Part shown: positions 11,652 through 23,648 of the stretch, piece by piece
Layout: each line of letters starts with the position of its first letter
How positions within the stretch are numbered: position 1 is the stretch's first letter
Source: Cryptomeria japonica
Taxonomy: Eukaryota; Streptophyta; Pinopsida; Cupressales; Cupressaceae
Assembly (NCBI RefSeq): GCF_030272615.1
Contig: NW_026729182.1
Location: 1 to 64,000 of the forward strand
DNA length: 64,000 nt
Reading direction: 5' to 3'
Notes under the pieces: model-generated
The model's database searches: none
Told to the model about the DNA's origin: nothing
What the model saw: the letters and a program-made list of their open reading frames with translations, nothing else
Position numbers and translations under genes: made by a program

Positions 11652-13949
11652 ATAATTTTTAATTAAATGCATTTACAACTATACATTCAATTTAAATGTA
11701 CAATACAACTATATGAAATTTTTAATAGAATTTACTTCAATATTTATTGACTAGTCTGGTTGAATTTTTATTGTGAATGCGAATGCCACAGGTATTTAGT
11801 CAATCTTGTGTTCATACGTTAGGAAATTGTAAATAGTGCATGTCTTCCTTGTGTGGTTAGTCTAAGAAATTTTTTATTTATTATTTAATTTAATACATAT
11901 AAATCTTATTAAGTTGCACCAAAAATGGATGTTCAATCTATTGTTTATGATTCAAGAATCCTTTGAATATTTCAATTATTTGTAGCACTATGGTTGTGTT
12001 TAGTTAAGAAAAGAAATTAGTTACATTGAGATCTATTTTCTTATATGCGTTATTTTATTCTAATAGAATTTCAAGATGAGGATTTATAAACCATATTCCT
12101 TTCTTACCCCATCTTTTGATATTTTTTTTAAAATAAAATCTAAAATCAAAACAAATATTCAAAAGTGTAAAAAAATTATATATCTTACCTTGAGTGTTTG
12201 GTGTGAAATATTTGTCACTAACTTATAGTATTTCTCTATATATTAATATATATAAATAAATTAAATACCAATTTACATTATTTTTACTCTCCTTTTTTAT
12301 TAAAAAATATTTTTTTAATTATTTAAGTTATATGTCATAGATCAAATATAATGTGATGAAATAATCAATTAAATGTAATATAATAATTTTATTTATGCAA
12401 TCCATCCTTTCCATTTTCCTATATTGACATTATTTGATACATCTATCAATGTATAATAAATAAATATTTGTAATTAACTCATACTAATATAGTAGTGCAT
12501 TTAGTTCTATTCTTTTTACAATTTATTATGAAATCCAATTAATGATCTTGGAAATAAATATGAGATGTTGGCACTCACATTTTTTTTTCATTTATAACAA
12601 TCATTTAGCTTTAATATTTATATTTAAATATTTTAAAATAAACATGTTTGACTTAACTACTAATAAAATTATTTTCAAACAATTGATATCATCAATTGTG
12701 ATTTTCATTGGATTTATGTTATTTTACAATTTAGATTTGTTTAGATTTTTTTTAAACAATTCTACATGACTTTAGAAATAGTTAAATGATGTGGAGGAAA
12801 AACAAACTATTAAAAAAATGTTTTTTTGTTCATCTATTGTATTCAAAAAAGTTTTTTATGTGTAAAAATAATAAACCAAAATTTTTCATTTTGTATTTAA
12901 AAAATGTTCAATAAAAATTTCAAATTACTCAAAAGTTATTATGTGGAGAGTCTTCTAGATATTTAAGTATAATCAAACACATATGATTTATAGTTGTACA
13001 TGTATATGATTTATACTCAAGTATAATATAATAATAAACACATGCATATATATAAAGTATAATCTAACGTGCACATGATATAATCTGAATACATGGCAAT
13101 ATAAAGTAAGTCCAAGAATAAAATCTCAATATAAAGTAACTCTGAATACATAGCAATGTAAAGCAAGTCTGAATGTAGCAATACGTGCATGTCTAGATGA
13201 AATTATAGAATGCATATATAAAAATATAAACAGATGAGCTATAAAGTGGCCAATCAACATGCATCATGTCGGCCTCAAACAGAGCAACCATCTGAGTGAG
13301 AGTCCTGATGAGAGTCTGCATGTCTAATAGACCCCTGTAAAAGTAGAATTTATATTTAAATATTAAAAATATATCTAGACATGTATGAATATTAAATTTA
13401 AATAATCAAATAGACTAGAGTAAATTAAAATATATTCTAACACACATGTACTTACAAAATCCACAACTAACCTGTCCACTAGCAGGTGTAGCATCCAAAG
13501 CATCTCGCCTACGCACACGTGGCTCTGAACTCAAGCTAGGAGTGACATGAGGTACTGTTGTACATACACATTTATATTTTAGGATTTCTTTGAACAATAA
13601 ATGATACTTATTTAAAGTTATTTATTAAATCTTAAAAATTGCATGTACATCCTTTTAAAAATTATGCGCATGTACACACCTATGTATCAGGAGCCTATAT
13701 AGTCTGATCATCTCCTATGGTCATATCAACCACATCATTCATGCATGCATATCTCTCTCTACCTGTATGAATGATTGAGGAGTGTAAGGGGCTAACTATA
13801 TGACTAGGAATCGATGAAGTGTCTGATGTGAGTAGCATATCCATTAAACCATTCTGGCTTAGACCTCGTAACTACTTCTCAAATGAATCCAAGTCCTCAT
13901 TTGTGATATGGACTTGATCAGCCCTTATATGCTCCACTGCTTCAACAGA
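11652..13949. other. AT-rich non-coding stretch
   Basis: No gene seen up to about 13290. Repeated short motifs (for example AATATAAAGTAA.TCTGAAT near 13090-13160) look like small local duplications. From about 13290 the composition becomes more coding-like on the minus strand, probably the decayed end of the next ORF. Confidence 0.4.
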
Positions 13950-15102
13950 GTGATCTGTAGGTGGGTCACAAGAAGCATATGTAGAGTGATGAGAATGATG
14001 TGACCGTCTTGGCGTATGCGCGATGCAGTAGCCTGCATGTCTCTAAGAATCTCAACTCTAATAGCAGCCAATGGTATCCCAAGTCAAGATGAAATAAACC
14101 GATATGAATGTAAAAATTCCTCACATAGATACTGTGACATCTGTACATGTCTAGCACCTCCGTCTATAGCCACTACATCATCTGTCGAGGGGATGCCAAC
14201 AATAACATACTAATCTAAATCTCAGGCCACCCCATGACCGGAAGATGCATTTGTGGATGATCTGGAATGTTGTCGGCTCATCATATATCTACCCAACCCA
14301 TCTAATGATATGGTGGCTTTTATTGATGTAATATATTCAATCCTATTAATTGCTTCTCTTTATGAAACAATCACAACATGATCTATTGTGGGGGAGAGGG
14401 CCGGGGCTATCGCCAGAAATCTCTCACCAGCAAGCTCCCTATGTCTGGGTGGAGCTCTATCACACCTACAATATGCATCTCTATCAGCAATATTGCCCCT
14501 CCCCTATCCATAATATCTGGGAATGTCAAGGTAATTGGGTTTCAGCTAACAGTGAACCTCAACATAGACCTGTTGTGCAAAGTATAACATCATTTGGTCA
14601 TTATTAGGATAATGACCATGGGCAGCTAAGAAGCGTGGGTAAATCAACTCTGCAACCTGTGGATCAATGCATCGTGTCACCCGATATCCTCTCACCTTCT
14701 TCTTCTCCTGATATTGTGGAAAACATCTCTCCTTAATAGTTTCCTTCGAGATTGCCCCCAACACGTCCGCAAAGGAATGAGGACCCCTCACCTTAGCCCT
14801 CAACTGTCTATATATAGAATCTATAACCTATGGTGAAAATGAGGTGTGGCTAACTATATGATCCCTCAAAGACTATAAACTCCTAAAATGGATTCGCATG
14901 TACTCTTATATAGGCCATCAGTCTGTGGGTCATCTAAAATACCTCTCAATTTCCTCACCTCATGGTCACTACAATGGAAAATGGTATCGATATCAAGGAG
15001 AGGGTCCTTATCAGGAGCCCATGGAGGTGGATCGTAACCAGGAGCCTCTGCATCAAGATCTTGATAAAAAATAGGTACATGGCCCGGATCCTGATCCTCC
15101 AT
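13950..15102 (-). pseudogene. decayed ORF of unknown family
   Basis: Minus-strand pieces read in order: an acidic, Pro-rich start (YDPPPWAPDKDPLLDIDT, 14866-15102), then across a frame shift and a TAG a segment with DSIYRQLRAKVRGPHSF and DPQVAELIYPRFLAAHGHYP (14546-14803), then poorly conserved pieces to about 13950. No reverse transcriptase, integrase, PMD or transposase motif is recognised. It may be the accessory ORF of a DNA transposon or retroelement. The neighbouring hairpin array could be part of the same element, but nothing in the sequence proves the link. Confidence 0.4.
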
Positions 15103-15689
15103 CTATCTAGGTAGATCATAAAGTTAAAATTTATGTAAGCACACACACATGAAGTGCATTCAATTTAAAACATTAAATTAAAATTAGTTAAATTATATAT
15201 AGAGAGAGAGATCATTAATCTTGAGCTCATTAACTTAAAATGTACACATATGACTTGTACTCAAATAATTCATCTATATACATGAAGTTCTGACATATTT
15301 TGTCTATATACATGAAGTTATCGCATAATTCAAATTTAAATAAATTATTTTAAAGAGTGCGAGAGGGAGATCATTAAAAATATATAAATTTATCTATATA
15401 TCACATACATACATTTTAAATTATTTAAACATTAATGAGAGAGAGAGGGAGATCATTTTCATGGCAGAGAGAGAGATATCATTAATTTCAAAGAGAGAAT
15501 CATTAAAGATATATACATGTACTAAATTAAAACATAATTTTTAAAAATTAAAACACATGCTGAGAAAATTAAGGGAAGAGAGCTCAAAAGACTAAATCAT
15601 GTACATGTATATACTAATTCAAATACATCCCGATTAAATTAAGGGACTTGAGAGAAAATCTTGACTAAATCACAATGTGAGAAGTATGT

Positions 15690-17350
15690 GGTCAAATAGG
15701 GTCCTCAGGGGTATATTATAAACATTAGGATGTTATAAGGGCCATAAGTGGTCGTAAGGGGTCACACATGTCTTAGAACACATGTGTGACCCCTTAGGAC
15801 CACATATGACCCCTTTGGACACTTTGTGATGGACTAAGGGGTATGTCGTACACACATGATGTAATAAGGGGTCATATGTGGTCCTAAGGGGTCACACATG
15901 TGTTAGAAAAAACTGTCTGACCCCTTAGGACCACATATGACCCCTTAGGACACTATGTGACCTTAAGGGGTATGTCGTACACACTAGGATGTTATAAGGG
16001 GTCATATGTGCTCCTAAGGGATCACACATGTGTTAGAAAACATGTGTGACCCCTTATGACCACATATGAATCCTTAGGACACTATGCGATTCTAAGAGGT
16101 ATGTCGTACACACTAAGATATTATAAGGGGTCATATGTGGTCATAAGGGTCACGCATGTGTTAGAAAACATGAGTGGCCCCTTATGACTTCATATGATGT
16201 ATGACTTCATATGATGTTTTATGACACTATATGATCCTAATGGGTATGTTGTATACACTAGGATGTTATAAGGTGTCATATGTGGTCCTAAGGGGTTACA
16301 CATGTGTTAACACATGTGTGACCCCTTAGGACCACATATGACCCCTCAGGAGACTATGTGATGGACTAAGGGGATGTCGTACACACTGAGATATTATGGT
16401 GATATGTGGTTCTAAGGGGTCACACATGTGTTAGAACACATACGTGACCCCTTATGACCACATATGACCCCTTAGGACACTATGTGATCTTAAGGGGCAT
16501 GTCATACACACTAGGATGTCATAATGGGTCATATGTGGTCCTAATGGGTCACACATATGTTAGAACACATGCATGACCCCTTAGGACCACATATGACCCC
16601 TTAAGACACTATGTGATGGACTAAGGGGCATGTCATACACATTGGGATTTTACAAGGGGTCATATGTGGTTCTAAGGGGTCATGCATTTGTTAGAACACA
16701 TGTGTGACCCCTCAAGACCACATATGGACCCTTAGGACACTATGAGATCTTAAGGGGTATGCCATACACACTAGGATGTTATAAGGGGTCATATGTGGTC
16801 CTAAGGGGTCATGCATGTGTTAGAACACATCCGTGACCCCTTATGACCACATCTGACTCCTTAGGACACTATGTGATCTTAAGGGATATGTTATACACAT
16901 TAGTATGTTATAAGGGGTCATATGTGGTTGTAAGGGTTCACGCATGTGTTACCCCTTAGGACCACATATGACCCCTTATGATACTGTGTGATCCTAAGGG
17001 GTATGTTGTACACACTAGAATGTTATAAGAGGTCATATGTTGTCGTAACAGGTCACACATGTGTTAGAACACATGTGTGACCCCTTAGAACCATATATGA
17101 CCCCTTAGGACACTATGTGATCCTAAGGGGTATGCCGTATACACTAGGAGGTTATAAGGGGTCATATGTGGTCCTAAAGGGTCATGGAAGCGTTAACACA
17201 TGCGTGATGCCTTAGGACCACATATGACCCCTTAGGAAAGTATGTGATGGACTAAGGGGTACGTCGTACTCACTAGGATTTTATTAGGTGTCATATGTGG
17301 TTCTAAGGGGTCACACATGTGTTATAACACGTGCGTGACCCCTTAGGGGG
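15690..17350. repeat. array of ~13 hairpin-forming units of about 127 bp
   Basis: Each unit contains a long inverted repeat. One arm reads like TAAGGGGTCATATGTGGTCC followed by TAAGGGGTCACACATGTGTTA; the other arm is its complement, with only a few bases between them. A second, shorter inverted pair (CCTTAGGACAC / GTGATCCTAAGG) and the spacer GTCGTACACACTAGGATGT complete the unit. Arm centres lie near 15776, 15905, 16030, 16158, 16305, 16430, 16560, 16690, 16820, 16947, 17060, 17190 and 17325. Units differ by point changes and small deletions. A weak related stretch appears near 18485-18540. Confidence 0.9.
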
Positions 17351-18390
17351 TATGTGCAAGATCATGGTGTGCCAAAATAGGCCCTTAAGTGGCAATGAAA
17401 TTTTAAAAAATTAGAGTTATGCAACTTGACATGAAAATTTGAATAAGTTGTGAACATTATTTTAAAAATATGTAAGAAGAGAATCTATATAAAATTGAAT
17501 TTAGTTTCTAAGCTACTAGTTGTTTTTTGGAAAAAAAAAATCTTATTTGATGAAAATTTCAAATTTCAGTGCAATGGTACTAAAATTTCAGGAAAAACAT
17601 AAGAAGTAGGCTTATGTTTGACCACCCTAATCACATTCAAATAATAATATTTTTTTATAATATTTATAATATAAGTATAAGACTCATGCCCGGATGTGAC
17701 ACATATTTTTTAATAATTTTTTATAAAGTAAATAGTTATTTATGATTTTTTTACTACAGCTTTTCAGAAATTCAGAAACTCCTATGTCTGACCACCTTAA
17801 CTTGGTCAAAACCTTATGAAATTCATTTTTTTAATTTTTTTTCCCTATATTGGACGAAGCATAGGATGTGACGCATGTTTCAGATTCAAAAAATGTTATA
17901 CCGTTTGAAAGTTATGAGTGTTTTTCAATCAGTCTATCAATCAGGACTTTTATCAGAATTCAATTAGAAAATAAATAATAATTGTTGATTAAATTCGAAA
18001 TAAGACAAGCCTTATATTGTTGGAAAGATGAGAATTTCTTTAAAAAACCCTTTTCGTTTTATCATTTTTGGCTATAAAAAGAGTCACCAGCCACCAGTGT
18101 AAAGTCTGGAAAATCAAGGAATATTGAAAAACATGTTCTTTTTCAGTTGACTTTCTAGGCTTGTCACTTTCAAGCCAAATCTCAAGGGAAACCCGAGCCA
18201 AAATTTAAAATTAAAAATTTTTACAACATAAATCAGATATCCAATACAATCAGATACCCGATTTTAATAAGTAAATTCAATAACTAAATTTGCACTTAGT
18301 TAATCTATTATTTATTAATATATAATATATTAATATACAATATATTAATTTATAAATAAATTAGTATATGATATTAGGGAGAGGAAGAGG
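17351..18390. other. non-coding, nothing recognised
   Basis: AT-rich sequence with no open frame of note and no match to other parts of the window that I could see. It may be the other flank of the element holding the hairpin array. Confidence 0.4.
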
Positions 18391-18411
18391 GGGGTGTGGG
18401 GGGGGGGGGGG

Positions 18412-18450
<39 letters not shown>

Positions 18451-18490
18451 GGGGAGAGGGGGAGGGGGGAGAGAGAGAGGGAGGGGGAAA
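18391..18490. repeat. poly-G and (GA)n purine tract
   Basis: A run of about 17 G followed by (GA)n and GGGGGAGAGAG blocks, all purine on the plus strand. Simple-sequence DNA, prone to slippage or unusual structure. Confidence 0.9.
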
Positions 18491-18559
18491 GGGTCATATT
18501 GTATCCTATGACCCTTTAGGACACCATATGATCACTTAGGTGTCAAATTTATGTAAGCA

Positions 18560-19185
18560 ATATTGGCATTGTTTTTTATATTATTCTAGACACCTAAAAG
18601 TTGCACAACAAATTAAGTGAATTTTATTCATTTAATTATCCCTATTTCTTCCAATTAATTAAATTAAGATTTAATTAATATCCCCACGTCTCTAAATTAG
18701 CCTATTAATCAAATTAAAGATTTGATTAATATTTCGCTTCTTCTATCCTAGCCATTTAATTAAATTTACATTTAATTAAAATCTATCTCATAGCCATTTA
18801 ATTAAAATTCCCCTTCTAGCCATTTTAATTAAATATACATTTAATTAAAACCCCTTTTGCATTTAAATAAATCTAAATTTATTTAAACCCCCCCCCCAAA
18901 ACTTGCAAAATCCTACAAATGCAAGTTGCAACCAACAGTTGAAATAAATCAATTTTATTTTAGTTAATTTCATTTTTCCCCACCCACTTGCAAAATCCTA
19001 CATCTCCCACTTGCCTCCTAAACCTCTTCTAGATCCTTCTAAATTCTTCTAAACTCTTTTAATTAGCCTAATCAACTCCTAATCATGTCCTTTCCCTAAA
19101 TTTGAGGAGGTCACTTCTCAAATCTAGAGGAAAGTCTTCTAAAAGCAATAAAAGCTTTATCCATTCAACAAGCTAACTTGTTGAG
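18560..19185 (+). repeat. older LTR-like repeat, left half, split by Athila-like insertion
   Basis: Contains spaced TTTAATTAAAT palindromes typical of the LTR-like repeats at 45073 and 52277 in reverse orientation. It continues at 30584-31060 on the far side of the Athila-like element, where CCCTATAAATAGAGCC (31006-31021) resembles an LTR TATA box on the plus strand. Family and exact ends are unknown. Confidence 0.45.
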
Positions 19186-20489
19186 TGGTCGCGCCCACAA
19201 AAGGATATGAAAATCACAGTAAAACCTTCCCTGGGAATTGGGCATTCCAACAGGTGACCAATATCTCTCTCTGTAGACATTCATTTACTTGTCAAACCAG
19301 GGGACGTATACTTTAAATGGCGCAGCAAAATATATGCACTAGGAACTCATTTTGGTCAAATCTTAGCAGAAATACATACTGGAAAGAAATTCTACCTACG
19401 CTACAGGAAGGTAATGCAAAGCTCTTTAACTCAACTATGATTTGATTAAAACAGAAATTATGATAACTACAACTGAAACACAAACTATGAACTGGCCTTA
19501 TGCTGCAGGAACAGGCACAGTGATGGATTCCTTGTGCTGCAGGAGCAATGTAAAGCTGAGTTTGTATAAAAACTTTAAAGATGAAAGCAAAAAGAAGCTT
19601 AACAGGAAAGAACAACTAACTAACTAGCTACAGATACCTACTAAGTGGGCCCCCTTAGCAAGCATCTCCTTATTACGCAGATGCTAAACTCAAAACTTCA
19701 TTGAACTTTATTCATAAAAACAGAATGATATACATTATTTTGTTGATATGGAAACTAACAGCAAACTCTATCTCTCGTTAAACAAATTCTATATTTCATT
19801 ATCATATTGATTCTTACATGATATCTACTACTCTGATTCTATCTTATTCTAACTCTCCTCTCTCTCTTTTTCTCACACAGGAGGAGAACTTTATTTAAAA
19901 ACAGGAGAGCAACTAACTAACTAACTCCATCAAGGAAAGACATGGAAGTAAAATATATCCCCGAATCAAGGAACAAACTCCATAAATGAATTTATGCATT
20001 CAACCCGATCCAGAGAGAATCTAGCACTCCACTCTTTCTAGATTAACTGTCATTAAAATTATTTCCCATGGTTTCGGTCAAAGAGTCCTCGCCGGAGCTC
20101 CCTCAAAGTCGTGCAGGAAATGGACTTTACTGCAAGGCCGAGATCAGTTGCGCTTGACTCGATCGTTCTTCAACAACCTGCGAGACAAAAGGTAACATGC
20201 AACAGAAAAAGGCGTATGGCACATACATGATATCTATTCATTAATCACACATTTAAATCTACTTCATCATTCAAAAACTGTATACGATATACCAGTCATT
20301 TTAGGGAGTCAACGGGGCAATAAATGCAATGAAGTCAACACAATGAGCTGCAGGAATATAAAAGTATCTTGCTACAGGATATCCCAAAAAAGGTTTCAAC
20401 AAAGTCTGAACATCCATGAAATAACAAAAGTAAAGGCATTTAAAAGTTTATCATAACATCCAAATTATGAAAATATTTTAAGCTCATCA
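19186..20489 (-). repeat. 3' LTR of the Athila-like element
   Basis: 1304 bp, starts TGGTCGCGCCCACAAAAGG and ends TTTTAAGCTCATCA. Near-identical to 29277-30578. Short frames inside it are the same in both copies and have no motif. Confidence 0.95.
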
Positions 20490-20501
20490 CTGCCCCCTAC
20501 T
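20490..20501 (-). other. terminal polypurine tract
   Basis: AGTAGGGGGCAG on the minus strand, directly next to the 3' LTR. Site where plus-strand DNA synthesis would be primed. Confidence 0.8.
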
Positions 20502-20584
20502 TAGTCCAATGCTGGTCCTCCAGCATTAACTTTCCTGGTGGTTTCTCTGAAGTCGGTGGTTGCTACATGACTTTGAAACGGATT

Positions 20585-22945
20585 TTAAAACTTGTAATAA
20601 AATCCTCTGAAATCCGGGTATTTTTCATACCTTTGGTCTTCTAATTCATTGTTAAGATTTGTAGCCTGGTGAGGATAAAGTGGCCACATTAGCACAGGGG
20701 GTCTGAATGTCAGCGGCAACCACAGTTCAAATCTTGTTTGAAGTTCCAATTGAATATATCTGTTGGTTCGTTTGAGAGCTGCTGTGAAATTTAGGGGACC
20801 ATGTGGTTCTGATTTTCTTAACCCAACAGTTAATCTCTCCCATCTTTTCTCACTTCTGGTGAATGCCAATTTCCAAAATGAATATTGTTGTGCCTGGAAT
20901 TCATCATATACTTGTTTTCTAATATCAAATATTTTATCTCTTGCTGAAACATTATTAATACCATATGTCAGAGAAAACCAATCTTTCAACATTGCATGGG
21001 GGTTTGAACTTTGAGAACGTAATGGAACGGGCTCTGTTTTCTCAGCTTCCTCATATGTTTCCCACTGCCTGCCATAATTCGCCTCATTTGCTGCCCATGA
21101 CATAAATGCTCTCAAATGAATATCACCAATATATGGAAGAGGATTCCATTCTGTTTCAAATGGTATCAAAAAGCCATGCAAATAGAATTCACACAAAGAA
21201 TTCCTTAACCAGTTAGGGGCTGCCTGGTATGCTTCATAGAATTCCTTGGCAATATGAATTATAGGATCTTGGTTTCTGGAAATTCTCATCAATTGGAACC
21301 ATAAAAACTGTTCTTTAAGGCACAGAGCATAAACTCTGGGTGGTGGTCTACATTCCATAATTTGACCAGTTACTTTTAACATTTCATCCATTTTTGCTTT
21401 CAACTCAGCAATTTCCTGCTTCTGACTTTCAATTTTCTTTTTCAATTTCCTCTTTTCTATTCCCCATAGACTTTGTTGCATGTCAGTCTGGGCTATGTAT
21501 CAGAAAGTCAGGGTTTGCAATGTAACTGTTTCCCAATTAGCTTTAACATATTCTAGAAACTCAATTAAAAACGTTCTCTTATACACAACAATGGCTTTAC
21601 AAATTATAGGGTGGAATACAACTTCACTAGGCACATTCAATTGTTTAGTCTGTTCTTGCTCTTGCTACAAGATAAATTCTTCTTGTTGCTATGGTGGAGA
21701 AGTCTGTGCTTCCTCCAAAAATTGCATAGCAGCAGTAGCCAAATCATCAAGATTTGGTAACCCTTGCTCATTATGCCCTGTTTCTTTTGTCTCAACTTGT
21801 TCCTCTTCAGGAACGAATGAACTCTGGGCAGCATTCTCAGACACATTCTTAGAAACATTAAATTCGGACTCAATAGACCCTTCTGAAATTACAATCACCT
21901 TTGGTTACGGTGAAGCAGGGGAGGTCTTAGATTGTTTCCTTGCAGAAACCCTTCTTGGCACTGATGCAGCTGCAGGAGGTGTTCCGGTAGCTTTCCTCTT
22001 CCTTATTTGTTCAGAGGGCTTTGCCCTACTAGAGGATGACGGTGAACTAGTAATAGCAACAGGTGTTGCTGTAGGAGAAACAGCTATAAGGGAAGGTGCT
22101 ACAGGAGAAGGGCATTGCCTTTTCTGAGAACGAGGGTCAGATTTTGGGGACCCTTCTGCCTTTGTTTTTCCCTTCTCTCTCCTAGTGGCAGACCTAGTTT
22201 GTACCCTAGCAGAGGATTCAGGTGCGAAAGCTGTAGGACCAGGTGCTACAGGAGTAGGTGACCCTTGCCCTGTTTTACTGGTAGATGCAATTTCTTTCTT
22301 CTTTTTCTGAGGCCGTGGGGTAAGTACCCTAGGGGGTTGTGGGATTTGCAAACTCTTTTGGGCAACAAATTGTTGCCAGGAGAGAGGTGAGACATCCCTC
22401 AAAGAGCGCTCAATCAGTAATTTAATAAGGCCATGATGAGCGACAGAATTATCTTTCCCCTATTGAGTTCCATCGGCACTTTGTTCTAAAAATTTTAACA
22501 AGAAATTCGGAACATTTATAACCAACCCATGCCTCATATGGCTCTATAATTTAAAATGATGAGAATGCAGATAGGAAAAACGGCCTTCACAGGTCAAATA
22601 CCTGATTATGTAAGTAGCATACTCTGAATAAGGAGGAGGCAACGATACGCACTTGCATCCCTGCTTGGAGACTTCCAGAGGTCCATCAGTAGGCATTGAA
22701 AACTCAGCCCTTGCAGCTGCAGCGTCTGAAGAAAAGTTTTCTCCAACAGCTGGAAGCCCAGTTACTTCAGCAATTCTGTTTTCGGTTGCAACAACCGTTA
22801 GACCCCATACGGTGGCTTCCCCTTCAGAAAGGGTTCTCAAAAATTCTCCAGTAGCCTCCTCATCAAAATCATTTAAGCTCAAGAAATAATTTAACCACCC
22901 ATAGAGGCTGAATGCGTGGACTGTTTGCGGATTTTGCAATAACAT
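20585..22945 (-). pseudogene. extra ORF 3' of pol (ORF3) with shared retroelement domain
   Basis: Three parts in order. N-terminal domain (22945 to about 22403): motifs YGWLNYFLSLNDF, ENRIAEVTGLPAVGENF, IIRYLTCEGRFSYLHSHHFKL and, after a TAG, SHMRHGLVINVPNFLLKFLEQ. Then a Ser/Pro/Lys-rich basic spacer (22402-21905). Then a short acidic part and a segment starting with a coiled coil (KRKLKKKIESQKQEIAELKA) followed by about 230 Trp/Tyr-rich residues (21481-20585), which is uninterrupted. No signal peptide or membrane segment supports an envelope role. The N-terminal domain recurs downstream of RNase H in both LINEs of this window (32353-33087 and 46430-47056). Stops at about 22543, 22462 and 21668 are TAG. 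Function unknown; possibly related to the domain databases call 'putative plant transposon protein'. Confidence 0.7.
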
Positions 22946-23640
22946 TTCATGAACTACAGGCTCATGTCACACCAACTGACCACCCATGTTTGTAGTTTTC
23001 CTTTAGCTGAACTCAATTCCTTGCTGAAGATTCAAATTCTCTGTTTCCCTTTCAGCTCTGTTTTTTCTTCTTTCGTGCCGTCACATTTCTTTCTTTTTCC
23101 AAAAATGAACTTTTTGAACAAGCAGTCTTAATCGTAATTATGGAATAAAGAAGGACATGCGATCATATTTGGAAAGTACCAGAAAAGTATTAAAGAAAGA
23201 TTATTTTGCAGTTATGGCAGCGGTGAAAAGACAGATTTTAAAAGATGGATTACCCCGCCCCTACTTAAAGTATGACATGTGTCCTCACATGTCGTAAAGA
23301 ACAGGTAGAGATTTGGGTAATAATGACCAGTACATGCATAGCAGTAAATGAATAGAATGAAACAAATCAAATATGCAATAAGAAAAGATATGGTGTACCT
23401 TTGATAATTGCACGTACATGTGAAGAAAGATGACGACATCTGCATGAATTGACAAGTGGGAAAGATATCTTAATTAAGGTTGATGCGGATGGATGACGTG
23501 GATGGGTGAGATGGGCGGATGAAATGAATAGATAGAATGGATGGACGGAAGATAAAGAAGTGAAATGCGGGCAATAAATGAGAATGGAGAAAAAGGGGTT
23601 TCCTTTTTAAAAAGAAAACCTTTATTATGGGCATGCTTTT
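22946..23640 (-). other. spacer between pol and ORF3
   Basis: No gene. Contains a polypurine-like tract at 23253-23265. Short frames here have no motif. Confidence 0.5.
23253..23265 (-). other. second (internal) polypurine-like tract
   Basis: Minus strand reads AGTAGGGGCGGGG, sharing AGTAGGGG with the terminal tract at 20490-20501. It lies just after the end of pol and before ORF3, where it could act as a second plus-strand primer. The function is inferred. Confidence 0.5.
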
Positions 23641-23648
23641 TTTGAAAA

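Noticed and set aside
12542-12769. Small hydrophobic protein gene on plus strand
   Set aside because: Very AT-rich frame of Phe, Ile, Asn and Lys with no conserved motif, as expected by chance in this composition.
15690-17350. CRISPR-like array because of regular palindromic repeats
   Set aside because: Plant nuclear context, units of ~127 bp that are repeated in full without unique spacers, and no cas genes.
21480-22127. 215-codon frame on the plus strand
   Set aside because: Antisense to ORF3 of the Athila-like element, whose reading on the minus strand has clear composition and domain logic; no motif on plus.
20585-22945. Envelope gene of an endogenous retrovirus-like element
   Set aside because: The position fits the env-like ORF of some plant gypsy elements, but there is no signal peptide, no transmembrane segment and a domain shared with LINE ORFs.
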